Assembly (NCBI GenBank): GCA_000727475.1
Contig: KL647298.1
Span: 2,845,569-2,909,568 of the forward strand
Reading direction: 5' to 3'
DNA length: 64,000 nt
Origin: Sarcocystis neurona
Lineage: Eukaryota; Apicomplexa; Conoidasida; Eucoccidiorida; Sarcocystidae
A program made the translations under genes and the position numbers. Below the pieces are notes generated by a model. That model saw only the letters and a list, made by a program, of their open reading frames with translations. It was not told the origin of the DNA and made no database searches. Below are positions 1-13,317 of the stretch, piece after piece; position 1 is the first letter of the stretch, and every line of letters begins with the position of its first letter.

Positions 1-3000
1 TCCAGTATATACGGGCATACTTGTACCACCCGTGCACAGAGCAAGTAGAGACGAACAACAATCTTGTCAGTGATTTCAAGTGTCTCGGATGAGAGGCTGC
101 GAGCCACCCACGACAGATGCACCTATTGAGGACCTTGGAAACACTGCGTGCTGAACTAGACAAGGATGCAGAGTTAATGTAGCCACGTCGCACACGCGTT
201 CTACAGCGTCCCTTGACTAGTTCACCGGCATGTGAAGGGAGTCAACAACATGGACGTGGGGGTACCTATCCATCGCTGTTTTGGCGTCACTCATATATGA
301 ACGCGGATGTGGAGCGCTCGTTCGCCACTGATTACGTATGAAGCCGCAGCAACGCAGTCGGTTTCATACCCCGTATTCACGCATTTACGACTGCTTCCTG
401 TCTTCACTCCGCGTGCCTTCTATAATTTGAGTTTAAAAACCTTATCCGTACATCGAGAGAGAGATACGACGGAACGAGGAAAAGTAGTAAAGGCTGGTTT
501 CCCAACGCGCCCCCTTAAATGATCAGCACCGTTTCTATGCAGTACAGGTAGAAAAAACGAATACACGTGCCTCTCTTCTCATGTTACGCTGCCCGCGCGT
601 ACAAGGGACATGTCCGTGTGCGTTGCTTCGAACGCACTGCTCCGAACGTCAAGTCAAACAGCAAAACATATATCCTATTTGAGGAGCAGTCGATTCTTCA
701 TTGCACGTCGCCTGAACTACATGAAACATGCACTACGACTGCGAGAGGGGACAAAGCAAGTGAGTGCGCTGCTATGGCATCCATACTTATACAGACACGT
801 GCATACATACATATCTACCATATTGCACCAGTGATACACGGTGTAGTTTTGTGTCTCACGGCTTGACAAAGCACGATCGTAAGTGTCGCTTCCCAAAGAA
901 ACAACCTCAAGCTGCTGAGCCAGCGGGCCACGTTGGATTTGGTGTCTGTAGCACAGATCCCGCCGTCCCTACCGTACTGGGCGTACAACACGGTGTGGCT
1001 GTTGAGAGGGTATTGCTGCGGGTGCTGCCGCTGACAACATCGGCTGCGTAGATGCCTCCGGTACAACACACTGCAGGGCTAGGGTTACTGGAGTTGCACA
1101 GATCACTTGCAGTGGCACGACGGTGCGGGAGTAGAGCAGAGCGCTGTTACTGCGGTAATCTTGGTGTTGCTGCTGCAGCTGTCACAGCTGCACACACCAA
1201 TCGCATTTGAAGGCGCCAGTTTTTCCGCTTCGTGCTGCTGCTGCGGTGGAACCGTCCTACGGAGATCTCTGCTGGCGTTACACCAGCACTATCGTCGGGA
1301 TGCTTCTGACGCGGCCTTGAGTCTGGTGTGTCCGCTTTGCTGTCGCAGCCTCGTCCGCACTGCTAACGTGCGTACACCAGAACCGTCGTTCTGCTGTAGG
1401 TCCTGTGTCGCTTTTGCTGGCCATGCTGTGGCTTTCGGTGATATCCTCCTCCCGCAGAAGTTATCCCACTGCTTACAAGCGCCGATTACACCACCATGCT
1501 GCTGCTTGTGCGGCTGTGGCTGTTGCTGGCATGTTTGGCGGTGCTACGACCATCACACCCGCTGTTACGCTGTGCGCAGTGCAGCTCGTGTTGTTGCTGC
1601 TTTGATCTTCAGTGCGACCGTGCGTGAACAAACACAAGATAAACATATTCTTTGAGCTGTCCCTGCAGAAAGGTCTCTATTCACAAGTAGTGTGAGCCGC
1701 TGCTAGTTCTAATCCTCCTGCTGTTGTCGCAGACATCAGATCTACTACCATGCGTGGCACCACAACCTCGTGCTGTTATGGTTGCCGGTATTGCTGCTGT
1801 CTTGCATAGATTCATCTTCATTGCTACCACGGTTACACCACAACGTCGTTCTACAGCGGTGGCCCGTCCGTTGGTGTGGCAGCTGCCACCGCCTTCACGC
1901 GCGCTGCTAAGCACTCAATCGTTTGTTGCTGCCACTGCTGATGATTTATGGTGGCTGCTGCTGCTCTCATCTGCAAGGCTACAGTGCGAGCAGTCCAAGC
2001 CGTACTGACCGTGCCGCTTTCAAGATGCACTTTTATACTGCTGCTTCTTCAACCGCTTCGACGCGCTCCGGTTGGGGGCAGCAGCATACGCTGGTGCTGC
2101 CACTGGGAGACGGGTCGCCGAAGAGAGAAACTTCTGCTGCTGATGCCGCCGCTGCTGTGCGGGCAGCCGCTGTTCCTTCGTTTGTACTCCAGTGCCTTTT
2201 TCTTTTTACGAGGCGTGGCATGTTAGCCGTTCTCCATGCAGTGCCGCGGGCGCGTTCACTGCTTAACCGGATCAGCGAAACAGAATAAACCTCACGGGAA
2301 AAGTTTCTGGTACACATCCGGAATCCTAGCAGCAAGGAATGCAGCAGCAGACACCGCTTGTCGCAATAGTTGCAGGTCGTAGGCAAGACAGGGTAGACGT
2401 GGTGCACCTCACCAGAGTTACAGCTCCAAAGTGCAGTATAGAAAATACACGTGCATATATGCTGCAGAGAGAGCACGTGTAGGGAACGCACGCGGAAGAG
2501 CGTGCGTGTGGTTGTATAGTGTGTATGGCACATGCAACAGGAAGCACTTGCTACAGGATATTAACGACGAAGAAAACGTACTCACGGCAAGCACATAGTA
2601 GAGATGTTATACACTTAGGAAAAGCTCATGTCGCCGGAAGCGCCTGTGCGTAAAGCATGGTGTGACGCGTGCAGCAGACAACACGTGTGGAGACCGTTTG
2701 TTTAGAGAAACTGTGTGCGTGCAACCCTGGCAATGCACAGGAAAAATATTCTCACGCGTGCGGGAGAGACGCAAATGATGCCGTTCACCTCACCGGAAAA
2801 ACAGAAAAACCGCCGCTACGTTGGTTTTCTGTTCTTCATTCGCACCCGTTTCCTGCGCCAAGTGGACAAGTGTCGAAGCGTGCACGTGTGCATACGAGTA
2901 CACACTTATTACGCGGAAACATATGTTCACGCACGCAGACACCAAATATGCATAGAACTACGTAGTGACGTACAGTATACAAAAACGCACACATTGACAC

Positions 3001-4570
3001 ACGTCTACACACACAGGTGTTCTGCTGAATGCATGCAGGGCTGTAGGCCGCAAACAGCTGCGTCACCACATCGCAAGACACGGTAGCAGATGTGCAACCG
3101 TTCTTTATGTGTCGATGGAACTGCCCCTCGATTCCACCACTGCATCGCCAGTGCGACGGGTACGCACCAAAAAAAGGTAGACGTGCGCTAAAGGCGGCAG
3201 TCTGCTGCATCCGCACGCGACTTGCCTGCTCACCCGTCTACGTGGACATACGGAACTCCACAAATTTAAAGACATGCACCGAAATAAAGGGACGAGGGTA
3301 AGCAGGCGACGGCTGCGTATGTAGATACGCATGTGTCCGTGAGCGTGCACGCAGAGATCCCGACACTGCTCGAATAACGGTGGCAAGCAACTGCATTGAG
3401 GTGTTCGTTATCCTCTCCCTTCGTGTAGTTTCTCCATCTCTTTCAGCGGTCCTTAGCCAATTGTGTCCGTCCCCACGCCGGCTTATCTACGCGTGCACGT
3501 ACACCACCCCACCTTCTTGTTCTTGTTTCGGCTTCCTGGCGTCCCCCCTTTTTCGCCTTCTTCCTTGCACCTTCTTTACGAATAATTTCTGTTTTGATTA
3601 GTTCTGGTTCGTCCACGACTCCAACACCCAGTCAGTTCTGCTATCTCTCTCTCGCTCTCAATCCCTGGTGTCTGTACGCCGTGACATCGCCTCTTCACTG
3701 GTTCATCGCCTCCTTCCTGCATCGCACTGCACGCTGCCACTGCCACAGCTCCAGCGCTGACGGCGAAAGCGTTGCCACCCTTGAAAAAGCAGAAAATAAG
3801 ACGTAGCGGTGACCCGTGCACACAGCTTCCTCTCCGTATGATGAGCTGTCTCTCGTGAACACCGTCGTCATTTTCTGGGCCGCTCGTTTCCCGTCACTAT
3901 TCGCTTCCTGTAGCGAAACGCTTCTTCTTGGCTGGAACAAGTTGCTTTTCAGGAGAAAACGCGTGCCGTTGTTTGCGGAGAGGAGGTGCTTCCACGCTTT
4001 TTTCTGCACACAACGCCACCTCCTCACTGCAGAGTACGGTTGCATTCTACAACAATGTGTCATTTACACGTATGATGTACACAAACGTCCTTTCTCCAAA
4101 TCCTTCTACATTCCCTGCCACACAACGATGCAGTGGGTCCCTACGCTTGCTCTCTTCGACCGTCCTGTCACAGTATTACTTGCTGAAGAAACCCTCGCGC
4201 ACCACACAGACATACGCCCGCTGCTTCCACCGCTGCACAAGATCGACTGCTGCATCACCCCACTAGTGTCAGGCAGAGCTTGGTATGTGTCTTCGCAGTC
4301 CCCACCAGAACCGCCGCTTATTTGCTTTCTTGGACGTGGAAATGTTTCCTCTTTCACGCTCGCCGCATCCACCTGGTGCGAGGCACGCCGGCACGCCCTC
4401 TCTCCTGTTGTTAATACTCCGTTTTTTTCTCTGTTTCTCTCTCTCTACGTATTCGAAGCAGACACATACACAAATTTACACATGTTTGTCATCGTGTAAG
4501 TACACAGACGCGTAGCACGCGCCCTGATGCTCGCGTGGAGAGGCTCCTTCTTCCCAGTCGCCGAGGACCT
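1..4570. other. Left flank without a supportable gene
   Basis: No exon of a recognisable family was found on either strand. Open frames exist, the longest being 3816-4499 on plus, but it opens with GTG, has no family motif and is matched by equally open frames on minus, so I do not call it. The interval 1130-2290 is a CTG-rich low-complexity stretch described separately. The 3' end of the minus-strand NTF2 gene is at 4571, so part of this interval must hold its 3' untranslated region. Confidence 0.5.
1130..2290. repeat. Degenerate CTG-rich low-complexity stretch
   Basis: The plus strand is dense in CTG and TGCTGC triplets, separated by recurring but diverged words such as GTTACACCA and CGTCGTTCT. 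It looks like an old, decayed triplet or minisatellite array. Frames of 60-180 codons are open on both strands, which is expected of triplet-rich DNA and is not evidence of coding. Confidence 0.5.
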
Positions 4571-7500
4571 TCAGCCGATGCAGAGGCGGAAGATGTCGTT
4601 GAACACTGCAGAAGCACAACACGCAAACGAGTGGTCATCCGAACATATGCGCTGTGCCGTGCACCCCTCTCAAAAAAACAAAGATATACAAAACGAAGTG
4701 CACTGCGTTCTCTACATAGACTCACGAGGACGACAAGAAGGTGTGCGTCGCGACAGTTAATCTACGCTACATCGGCACACTCACAAACAGACGTGTATTG
4801 AGAACACATGGGTGTTTTCTGTTGTGTACGTACAGGCCTAGAAATCTGAATCGCACACACTTCCTTGCGTCTCCTAAAGCACACACCGTTCACAAGATTG
4901 ACCACACATACTTCCGCAGTGAGGTCTGCATTGTTCGAATCACCCATATATCTATATATATGCACGTGTGGAAGAAGCCATATCGACGCGTGTAAACGCG
5001 GAACGTATATGTGTATGCCTTGTCAAAACTTTACGCGGATGCAGATATTTTCATTCAGACTCTACAGGCCCAGCAACCATCAGTCACAAAATTCTACAAC
5101 ACTTTTCAGGATGGATATATCCATGCGTTCGCTGCATTCGAAGTCGCAAGCTGTCAGTGGTCACTAAGAATAAACACATTGAAGAAGCTAGGTGGCAGTC
5201 TTTCCTCTGCAGTACCTGAGTACCCTCCATTTCCGCTAGGCACGAGGTTGAACGTTTGGCAGAATTTCATCGGAGGATTGTCGTCAATAGCCACATCTCC
5301 TGCACGCGCAGACACAAACACTGGAGAACAAATTGTGAAACAACACTACAGGTATGTGGCACACGTAGATACGTCTGAGTTCTTCTCTTATACCTGTGTA
5401 GCGCTGTTCATATACATATATATATATATGTATATATACGCAGGCGCTCGAACGCAGACGCACGTGCCTGCATATAGCTATTTCTGAAATTCGTGCATCT
5501 GTACGTATGCATGGGTCGGGGAGGGGGCACGTGCCAGACACCCTGAAATGCTGAAGATCTTGGTAAATGTGTAGCTGAAATGTGTGTGCGGACGGGTGGA
5601 CGAAGTGTGCGTCCACCAGGAAATGAGCACGTACGAGGATGTACGTGCGTACACCGGTAAGACTGCTGCTCAGGCACCACGAGCGTATCCACACAAGCAG
5701 GCAATGCGTACGTATACCTTACTGAAGGTGCGCACACCCCGAGTGAGGTGTACGTACACCGCTTACTGAGGTGTACGTACACCGGAGTAAAGTGTTCGTA
5801 CATGTGGGCGAGCGACAGACACTGGTAAATGGAGGGTGCACCTCACAAACAGACGTGCGCAGACGTGTACCTCCGTACATATGGATGAGGTGTACACACA
5901 CCCAGATGCGGTGGTGAAGATACACTCGAATGACGCTTGTATGTCAGCTTGATTAATGTATGCAGTAGTACAGCTCACACACCGGAATGCGGCGTACGTA
6001 CACCTGAACGACATGCAAACAGACTCGTGAGCGCGGTGTACGTTCACCGCAACAAACGAAAAAACTCCCTTTTCCCATGTTCTTCCCAAAGAGCCTTCCA
6101 TGCAGACGCAGCCTGGCCTGCCCTCAGTCTCTGCAACGACAGCTACACTACTACAGGATGCGCCTCTGCCTCCGCCACACATATACGCCTCAGCACGCTC
6201 AGGAAGATGATTTCGTCGCGCGCATCGTAGATACTGGCAGGCATTTTAACGGGCAAATCAGCGCACACTAACGTCCGCGGGAAAACACTCCTACTTAAAA
6301 CGCTAACTCCACACCACGTAACCGCACACAAGCGCCCGTCTTTCTTTTCCATGTCTACACACACATACATTTCTGAAGACGCCTGTCCACCGCTACACAC
6401 ACCATCTTTTCTAACTCGCGTTTATATACACACGTGTGAATGCGTAGATCCACAAGGATCCTCGTAGGTGTGCACAACCGAAAAGAGGAATGGCTACGTG
6501 AACGGGTGGTCACTCCCGCGCACCAAGGTGCCCTCACGTACACACAAGTATTCGCTTTTTGCTGTCTTCCTCTGTCTTTGTGCGCCTGTCTCCATAGTAG
6601 TACAGACACAAGCGCAGCCTGCATGCGAATACAGCAGCACTACTGCGCGCACGCCGCAGTGGAACTCTGCAGCCTTCCGACAAGCAACACCTGGTCGTCG
6701 TTCTCCCCTTCCGTCTCCGTTTCCTTCCCCCCACAGACATAGGTGTGTCGGCCTCTATAAAAATTCGCAGGTACAGCACCCAGACAAGTGGCCGTCGCAG
6801 GCCTGTGCGCAGCAAAGACGAACGCTACTATTCCCGGCGGGGCGCACACACACAGCGGCAGACCGCAGACATGTCACAGCAGCCTTCCTGCGACGGGAGA
6901 AGGCGACGCGGGGAAAAAACAGAGGGAGAAGAAGCGAAGAGATGGGACATGCGTACCAGCCACGAGGACGATGATGCCGTTGTTCGGCGATGGCTGGCAG
7001 TCGCAGGTGATAATGCTGTGTTTGACGGCCGCCGGAAGCTTCTGCAGTTTTGTGAGAATTGCAGCCACGCCTTGAAACTGCTCATTTTCGTAGGTCAGCA
7101 TCGATTGCTCCGTATACAACTCGGCGAGTTTGGTTCTGCAGCAGCAACAGCAGCACGCGCACCACCAGCACGCCAAGCAGCAGCAGCAGCAACCGCGTCC
7201 ACCTACAGGTATGCAGCGCGCAGTCTGCGATGACCGTTGACCGCAAGCAGCTCCCCACCATGTCTGTCTTGGACACATACACATAAATATATACACGTAC
7301 ACATACTTATATATTCATATATATACACACACAGCTACACACGGATGTGGACACAAGCCTACACACGTACATCAATATACGTAGACAACGGAACTTCTCA
7401 TGCAATAGACATGTCCACGCCGCAGTGGAAGTATCATGGGAATGCAGTATCGCTTGCGACGTCTCATCCACTCATCGACATATATATATATGTGCAATGT

Positions 7501-9294
7501 TTGTGTGTGTTGACGCATACTAATTCTGTGCATATACATACACACATAGGTGTCTATGCGTTATACAAATATTACGTGTATGTAGACTCGCTTCAAAAAG
7601 GTTTCCAGGCAGATAGATTTTATATGTACATATATTATACATATCTGTACACATATCAATGGAGGCTGACCTGCATATGTGTAAGTGTGTGTGTATACTC
7701 TATCCATATCTGTGTATATACTGCCCCCCTCCCTTATATATATGCACACAGTTATATACACATATATGGCGAAGTTAGTCCGACACTTTATGGAGGAGGA
7801 TCCCCTATTCTATACGCTACGAAGACGACATGTACAGAGGTATGCAGAAGGTACTCTTTTCCTTCTTTTCCTCTTTTTCCTCCGTACTACTCTTCTCCTC
7901 CCCTTTTTGACTACGCGAGTACACCGGCACATCCACATCACCTTCTTTGGCGTTTTTTTTGCTGCGCTTCTTCTCGCCCAGGACCCTGTTCCGCAGCTTC
8001 CTCCGCTTTCTCCATGGCCTTTTTCCATCGCACGCGTTATCTACCTCTCCTTTGAATCTCGCGTCCTCTGCTCCTACTTGCAAACCTTCCCTTTTGCTGT
8101 TCTCCTTTGTTCGCACCCTTCTTCTACCTGCGTCGCCTTCGTGTCAACTTCTCCTCCGCAGTCCCTTTCCATCTCGATCTGTCCTTCCTTCTGTGTCCCC
8201 TCCCCATCCTTGCTTTCTTCTCTTCTGCGCGACTCTCTATTTTTCGTGTCCTTCCTATCTCCTCGTGTTACTCTCTGCATGCTGCTCGTGCTGGTAGTCA
8301 CCTGTCTTTTGCTGGCGTTTCAGCATTCATCAGCGTCCCTCCCCCACGCAGAGGACACCACGTATATGCGTTTCTGTGCATATTCGTACACGCAGCTTCT
8401 ATCTCTACATATACGAATATAGTCTCGTACATTTATACTACACTTGGGCGAGCACCGTACATATGCCACTTCCTGCGTTGTCACTCCACTTCTCTTTGAT
8501 CTGCTCCCTTCCCTGTACTGCCGTCTCGCATAAACATGTATAAATACATATATATATATACACGCACGTACATATACATGTATATACATAAACACGTAGA
8601 AAGGGAAATATGTGCGCATGGTGCTGGTCGTGAGATGTACAAGCTCTCACCTCCGCCTTAACTTCTGTGTCCTACTCTTTTCACTCTTTACTTTTGTAGA
8701 TCTATATACGTCGTGCGTCGTAGACGACGCACAGAAAATATATATACCCACGCACACATGTACAGGAGCCCACACAAGTTGCCGGAGTATGCCCATACAT
8801 ATATATATGCGCATGTAATACGAGTACTTACACACAAGAAGTATACCGCGCACGCGCTCATATATGGACGTGTGTACACATTTTTTTCTCTCTCGCTGTG
8901 TACATCCATATATTCGTGAAGATACCCGTACGTATACAGCAAGTGTATTACGCGGAAAGGTAGGTACGTATAAACAGACAAATAAAGACGTATATGCACC
9001 GAAAGGCCAAGAAGTCGTATTTTCCCATATATATATACATACGTATTTACACCTGGGCGAGCACGTTACACATGCGTTACATACACACATACATACCGTC
9101 ACACATGAAATGTAGATAGGTAAACAAACAAATACACATGTACATTCACCAAATGGCAAAGACGTATTTCTTTGTGTGTATATGTGTACATATATATGTA
9201 TGTGGGTGACCGACCGCTGAGCGCTGAAGGTGGTGTAGTAGTGCTGCACGAATTGTTTGCCGATAGCGTCGAACTGGGGATTGAGCTGCAGCAT
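4571..9294 (-). CDS. NUTF2: Nuclear transport factor 2 (NTF2), complete four-exon gene
   Basis: NTF2 is a small homodimer that carries Ran-GDP through the nuclear pore and binds FxFG nucleoporin repeats. Exons in transcript order are 9294-9215, 7135-6957, 5299-5216 and 4605-4571 (80, 179, 84 and 35 nt). Together they give 125 aa plus stop; the family is usually 124-127 aa. The start is MLQLNPQFDAIGKQF, close to the family N-terminus. Exon 2 carries LYTEQSMLTYENEQFQG. Exon 3 reads DVAIDDNPPMKFCQTF. The last exon closes VFNDIFRLCIG and stop. Every junction is GT-AG and in phase, and aligned from memory the protein matches human NTF2 with almost no gaps. The glutamate of the human Trp-Glu pair (W41-E42) is kept and the tryptophan is tyrosine. 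Of the two Ran-contact aspartates, the first is kept and the second appears to be asparagine. Introns are 2.08, 1.66 and 0.61 kb and hold minisatellites. Confidence 0.93.
5480..6055. repeat. Palindromic minisatellite in NTF2 intron 2
   Basis: Units of about 21-24 bp are built on GGTGTACGTACACC, a perfect 14-base palindrome that occurs exactly at about 5748 and 5770 and in diverged form along the interval (for example the copies near 5993 and 6038). The core of the array is 5705-5815. It lies wholly inside the intron between NTF2 exons 2 and 3. Confidence 0.7.
7138..7200. repeat. CAG tract beside the NTF2 exon 2 acceptor
   Basis: Runs of CAG/CAA/CAC on plus, so CTG/TTG on the coding strand, directly upstream of the exon 2 acceptor at 7136. 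The CTG run appears to serve as the polypyrimidine-like stretch of the splice acceptor. It also produces a false poly-Cys reading in front of the NTF2 frame. Confidence 0.6.
8930..9180. repeat. Two diverged tandem units of about 150-160 bp in NTF2 intron 1
   Basis: The stretch from about 8960, with words AAACAGACAAATAAAGACGT, CACCGAAAGGCCAAGAAG and CGTATTT, recurs from about 9113 as AAACAAACAAATACACATGT, CACCAAATGGCAAAGACG and CGTATTT. The word TGGGCGAGCAC near 9055 also occurs near 8446. These look like remnants of a longer intronic satellite mixed with TATA and CACACA tracts. Confidence 0.55.
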
Positions 9295-11668
9295 TGTGAC
9301 CGGGTGGAGAAAAAAGAGAGCACCAGAGAAAAAGGCAAGAAATACTTTCGAAAGACGCGTCCGTCTAAACTTCTCTGCAAGATGGGGAACATGCAGAGTC
9401 AGCGCAAGGCTGCCTACGTTTGATGAAAGGATGTGCGCAGGGAATAAAAAATGTTACCAGCCGCCTTTTGAATATGGCAGTGGAGTTGCGCAGCACGAAG
9501 GAAGTGGACGGGACACAGGGGAAAAGTGTAGTGGAAGTGTGGGAGGAGAAGAACAGCAGTGCTCCCACCGCAGCGCGAGAAAAAGCCGTTCCTCTCTTTC
9601 TCTCGAGCCCCGTGGTGACAAATGCAGACGACGCATCAACAAAAAGGCAGAATATCAGGAAAAGACGGCCGCGTCTGCGTCAGTGATGTGTTGAAAGATG
9701 ACACGCGGAAAGGGCAGAAGTCTGCGGGAGGAAGAGGGGAAGGAAAAAGGATGGATGGAATGCCTGTGTCTGTGCGCCGGGAGGAAGTAGAGACCGCCGT
9801 GGGCGTGCTGAGGACTTGATCTGCGCAAAAAGGCAGCTGTAGGAAAAGAAAGAGCCATGAAAGCAGGCCACAGACGGCTGAGCAGCACGGGGGGAAGGAA
9901 ACGGAGACAGACGGTTGCACACACCAAGTGCACCAACGGTCGTTGCGGCGGCGGGGAGGGCAGACAGGTGCGGAGGAAATCGGAAGAAGGCGGCGGGACC
10001 GAGGAAGAATATGTCGCAGAAGAAGAAGAAAAAGGAAAAGGCGACGAGGTGAAGGCGGCGCAGACAAAGGGAGGGCGGGACGGGAGGAGAAAGTGGTCGT
10101 CGGGCAAGAGGAAGAAGAGGAAGGAGGGCGACGGGAACGGGAGAAGAAACGGCGCAGACGCAGAAAAAGCGAACACCGAGATGTCGGTGCGACGAAGAAG
10201 ACGAGGAGCAGAAAAAGTGAAAATGATACAATGAGGACGCGGAGAAAGGGGTGCACAACTTGGAAATGGAGCACGGTGCACGCTTCCTTTTCCTGGGTCT
10301 CTCTCTTCGTTCACTTTTTACTGCAATTCACAAGTCATTCAGCTAATATACACTTCTGACGAGTGACGTGGCGTCGAGAAACACTGCGTTTATTGACAGG
10401 AACAAGAGAGCTGCTCCCGCAAGCGGACAATAAAAGGATCTCGCCAGCCACAGAGAGCGATTGCGTGGGTAGGGCGGGGGGGGGGGGCCGGGGGCTGCGG
10501 CGCCGGTGCGACACTTCCCGCGCGGGAGGGGAAAGTGAAAATAGGGAGGATGCCGAGACACAGAGGGCAGGGTGTTGGCATGCGGCGGGGAAGAAAATGA
10601 AACAAAGGGACAAGTCACTTGCTGTCGTCCACGTGAAGCCTCAAGGCCTTCTTTTCTTCTTTTTCAGGTCACGCGCACACACCGACACTTCTCCTTTCCC
10701 CCTTCGTAAGAGATGCCCGGTATGAGCTCGTGCTACGTACCGGCTCAGTCTCTCAGCTGCTACAGACGCTTCCCAACCGCCACAACGCAGCAGCAGCCCA
10801 CCAGCCTCAGCAGCTCAAACACATTAACATAGCACCAACAGCAAAACAAGATAGCCGCTCTCTCACAGAACCGGGCGACCTCTCTCTGAGAGGGGCGCAC
10901 GCAGGTATGAGGAAACAGACACAGCGGCAGCCCAGCTGAGAGCAGCAGCAGCGGCGCTGGCGGGAGAAGCAGCAGCAGCAGGAGCAGCCGCAGCAGGACC
11001 ATTATCGCCGGTAGCAGGAGCGCAACAGGAGCAGCAGCAGCAGCAAGAGGAGCAGCAGTACCATTCGCAGCAGGATCTGCAGCAGCAGGAGCAGCGGGAG
11101 GAGCAGCGGAGCGTGGAGGGCAGCAGCACCAACGGAGGCCTGTGACCCCACACACACAGCGAATATTGCAGCGCGTGTGAAGGGGAGTGATTTGTGATGG
11201 CGATGAGGAGGTGCTTCGCTTCTTCTCTTGAGCGCGGCAGATCTCGGTGGGTTTTCCCTTCCTTGTTCGCTTCAGACTGACTGCGGGAGAAGCTCGCGCT
11301 GGCGAAAGTGTACTTTTTCATGCATAGCGTCGTCGTTATTGACGAGTGCGCACATTCCTCGCCTTCTCTCCCCGCGGTGGTGTGTCTGTCGTTGCGACCG
11401 CCCGTCAAAGTGTTGTACCGCCCCCCTCCGACCCGTGTCAGAACCCCGCAACGGCGCAGACGCAGCAGCAGCCAGCAACGGCAACGGCACAGAGAAGGAA
11501 ACGAGAATTTGCAGCAGCGGCGGCACACAGAGAGAGAAACAGCGGCAGGAAGAAGCCGGCGGGGCTCCTAAAAAAAGACACACGCACACAATCGCGCGCA
11601 CGCGCAGCGGCAACCCGATGGAGCCGCGGCGAGAGTCAGCGGTGGCAGGAGGAGGACCGTCAGCAGCG
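9295..11668. other. Intergenic, GA-rich then CAG-rich, no supportable gene
   Basis: Interval between NTF2 (reading leftward from 9294) and the candidate minus-strand gene that stops at 11669. About 9420-10240 is strongly purine-rich on plus, giving E/K/R-rich frames on plus and S/L/P-rich frames on minus. About 10925-11130 is a CAG/GCAGGAGCAG tract. A run of nine G lies near 10480. Frames up to about 220 codons are open but lack family motifs, convincing splice logic and balanced composition. The NTF2 promoter should lie at the left edge; no element can be pinned down by eye. Confidence 0.5.
10925..11135. repeat. CAG/GCAGGAGCAG triplet tract
   Basis: Imperfect CAG and GAGCAG repeats on plus, mixed with GCGGGAG words. 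The tract is open in several frames on both strands. No exon boundary ties it to a gene. Confidence 0.65.
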
Positions 11669-13284
11669 CTACTGCTGGTCGACCGTCTCTTCGAACAGCG
11701 TGTAAATCAGGAGAAAACGCAGAAACATCACCAGGAGGATGAGCTCACACAACGACAAGAAGAACCACCGCACGACACGGAGGCAGCTGCGCGGACGGCG
11801 CCTCGTGTGCCGCAGGACTGGTGAGGGAGAGAGAAAGCGAAGCTGCAGCTTCTGCTCTACAGAGAGACCAGGAAGGTAGAGATACTCGACCGAAGAAGAC
11901 TGACAGAGCGGCATTTTCTACTCTTCACAGAGACGATAGGGAAGACAGATGATGGAACGACAAAACAGAGGCAGTGCGGCACAGCAGCGGCCGTGTGTCC
12001 TCGCGTGTATTCACGAAACGCATCCTCTACGTAAAGAGTAACGGAAGAAAAAGAGGAAAAAGAGATCCAGACCGTGGAATAGACAGAGAACTATCTGTGG
12101 TGCGGCAGAAAAAGCAGTACACAGACCCTCGCTTCCTTGTGTGTGCACCGGTGTACTATTATCCTACCTGCACACGCGGACAACTACGGAAGAGCCACAC
12201 GTGTATCCTCGCAACGTTAGACGCATCCTTTCACGGCCCAATATTTCTCAAAAGTCGTCTTGTGGAAAGTGTACTTCCACAGGCAAACTTTTCTGACGGC
12301 CCCCGGCAGCATCCCGCTCTAGTCTCTGTGTGTGCGGACGACTCATTCATACGGGCACGAGAGGTGCACAACCTCCTCCATTTAGAGGGGTAAGGAGAAA
12401 AGAAAAATTTTTGCGGTCGTTCTGCGTACATTTCTCCATGTTTGCACGGCGAAGATGCAGAGGGACACACACACCGACGTTTTGAAGAGAGTTTTCGAGA
12501 ACGCCCGCGTGCTTCCCTACGAGCAGGCAGAGAGAGGGACAGAAAGACAGATACAGAGAGACAAAAACAACCTTGAATGAAGAGAAAACGACCCACACGA
12601 GTGTGTGCACACAAACGCAGAGAGAGAATCTACTTATGTACGGTTTGACCCCTGTACATCCAGTCCCAAAAGCCAAAGTCTAGCTTCCTCTACCTCTGTG
12701 CTAGTACCACAGGCATATACGGATGTATACATGTATCAATTTCACATGTATGTATACACGTGCGCACACGCAAACCTAAATAGATGTGTGCAAGCGTGAG
12801 TTACTTTTCCGCAAGTGGGGAGCTGCTTAGCGAGACAAATCTAACGGCGTCGAAGAACAGCCCTTAACGCACGGAGAGATGGAGGTATAGATAAGTCAAT
12901 ATACACGCGTGTATATATATATATATATAAACATACATATATATGTGTACACGTACGAGTACAGGGATTAATACGTACATATAATAAATACATATCTATA
13001 TGTATATATGTGTTCATATGGATATATATATATATATATATTCATGTACAGATATTCCGTATTGAACGACCTATACGGCGGAACACGAACATACGAAGAA
13101 CACTCTCCATTCATTCTCTCTGTGTATCTCTGTCCATCTCAAAATTTCGAATTGCCCAGATATACTTGACAGCATTTTGTTCAGGGCTTAAAAAAAGCAT
13201 CGCAGCACGCATGCGTGTTCAGCTTATAAACACATATACTCATTTGCCTACATATACGCCTACGTACGTGTACATGTGATTGTG

Positions 13285-13317
<33 letters not shown>

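Noticed and set aside
3816..4499. Plus-strand 227-codon frame
   Set aside because: Opens with GTG, matches no family I know, and two minus-strand frames across the same DNA look equally good.
5011..5487. Plus-strand frame of 158 codons with natural composition and a GTATGT donor
   Set aside because: It lies antisense to NTF2 exon 3 (5216-5299), which matches a known family in phase with three other exons. The plus frame opens with TTG and has no family likeness.
9636..10314. Several overlapping frames of 190-220 codons on minus
   Set aside because: They come from a purine-rich tract that lacks stop codons on both strands. The translations are Ser/Leu/Pro or Glu/Lys/Arg-rich with no motif.
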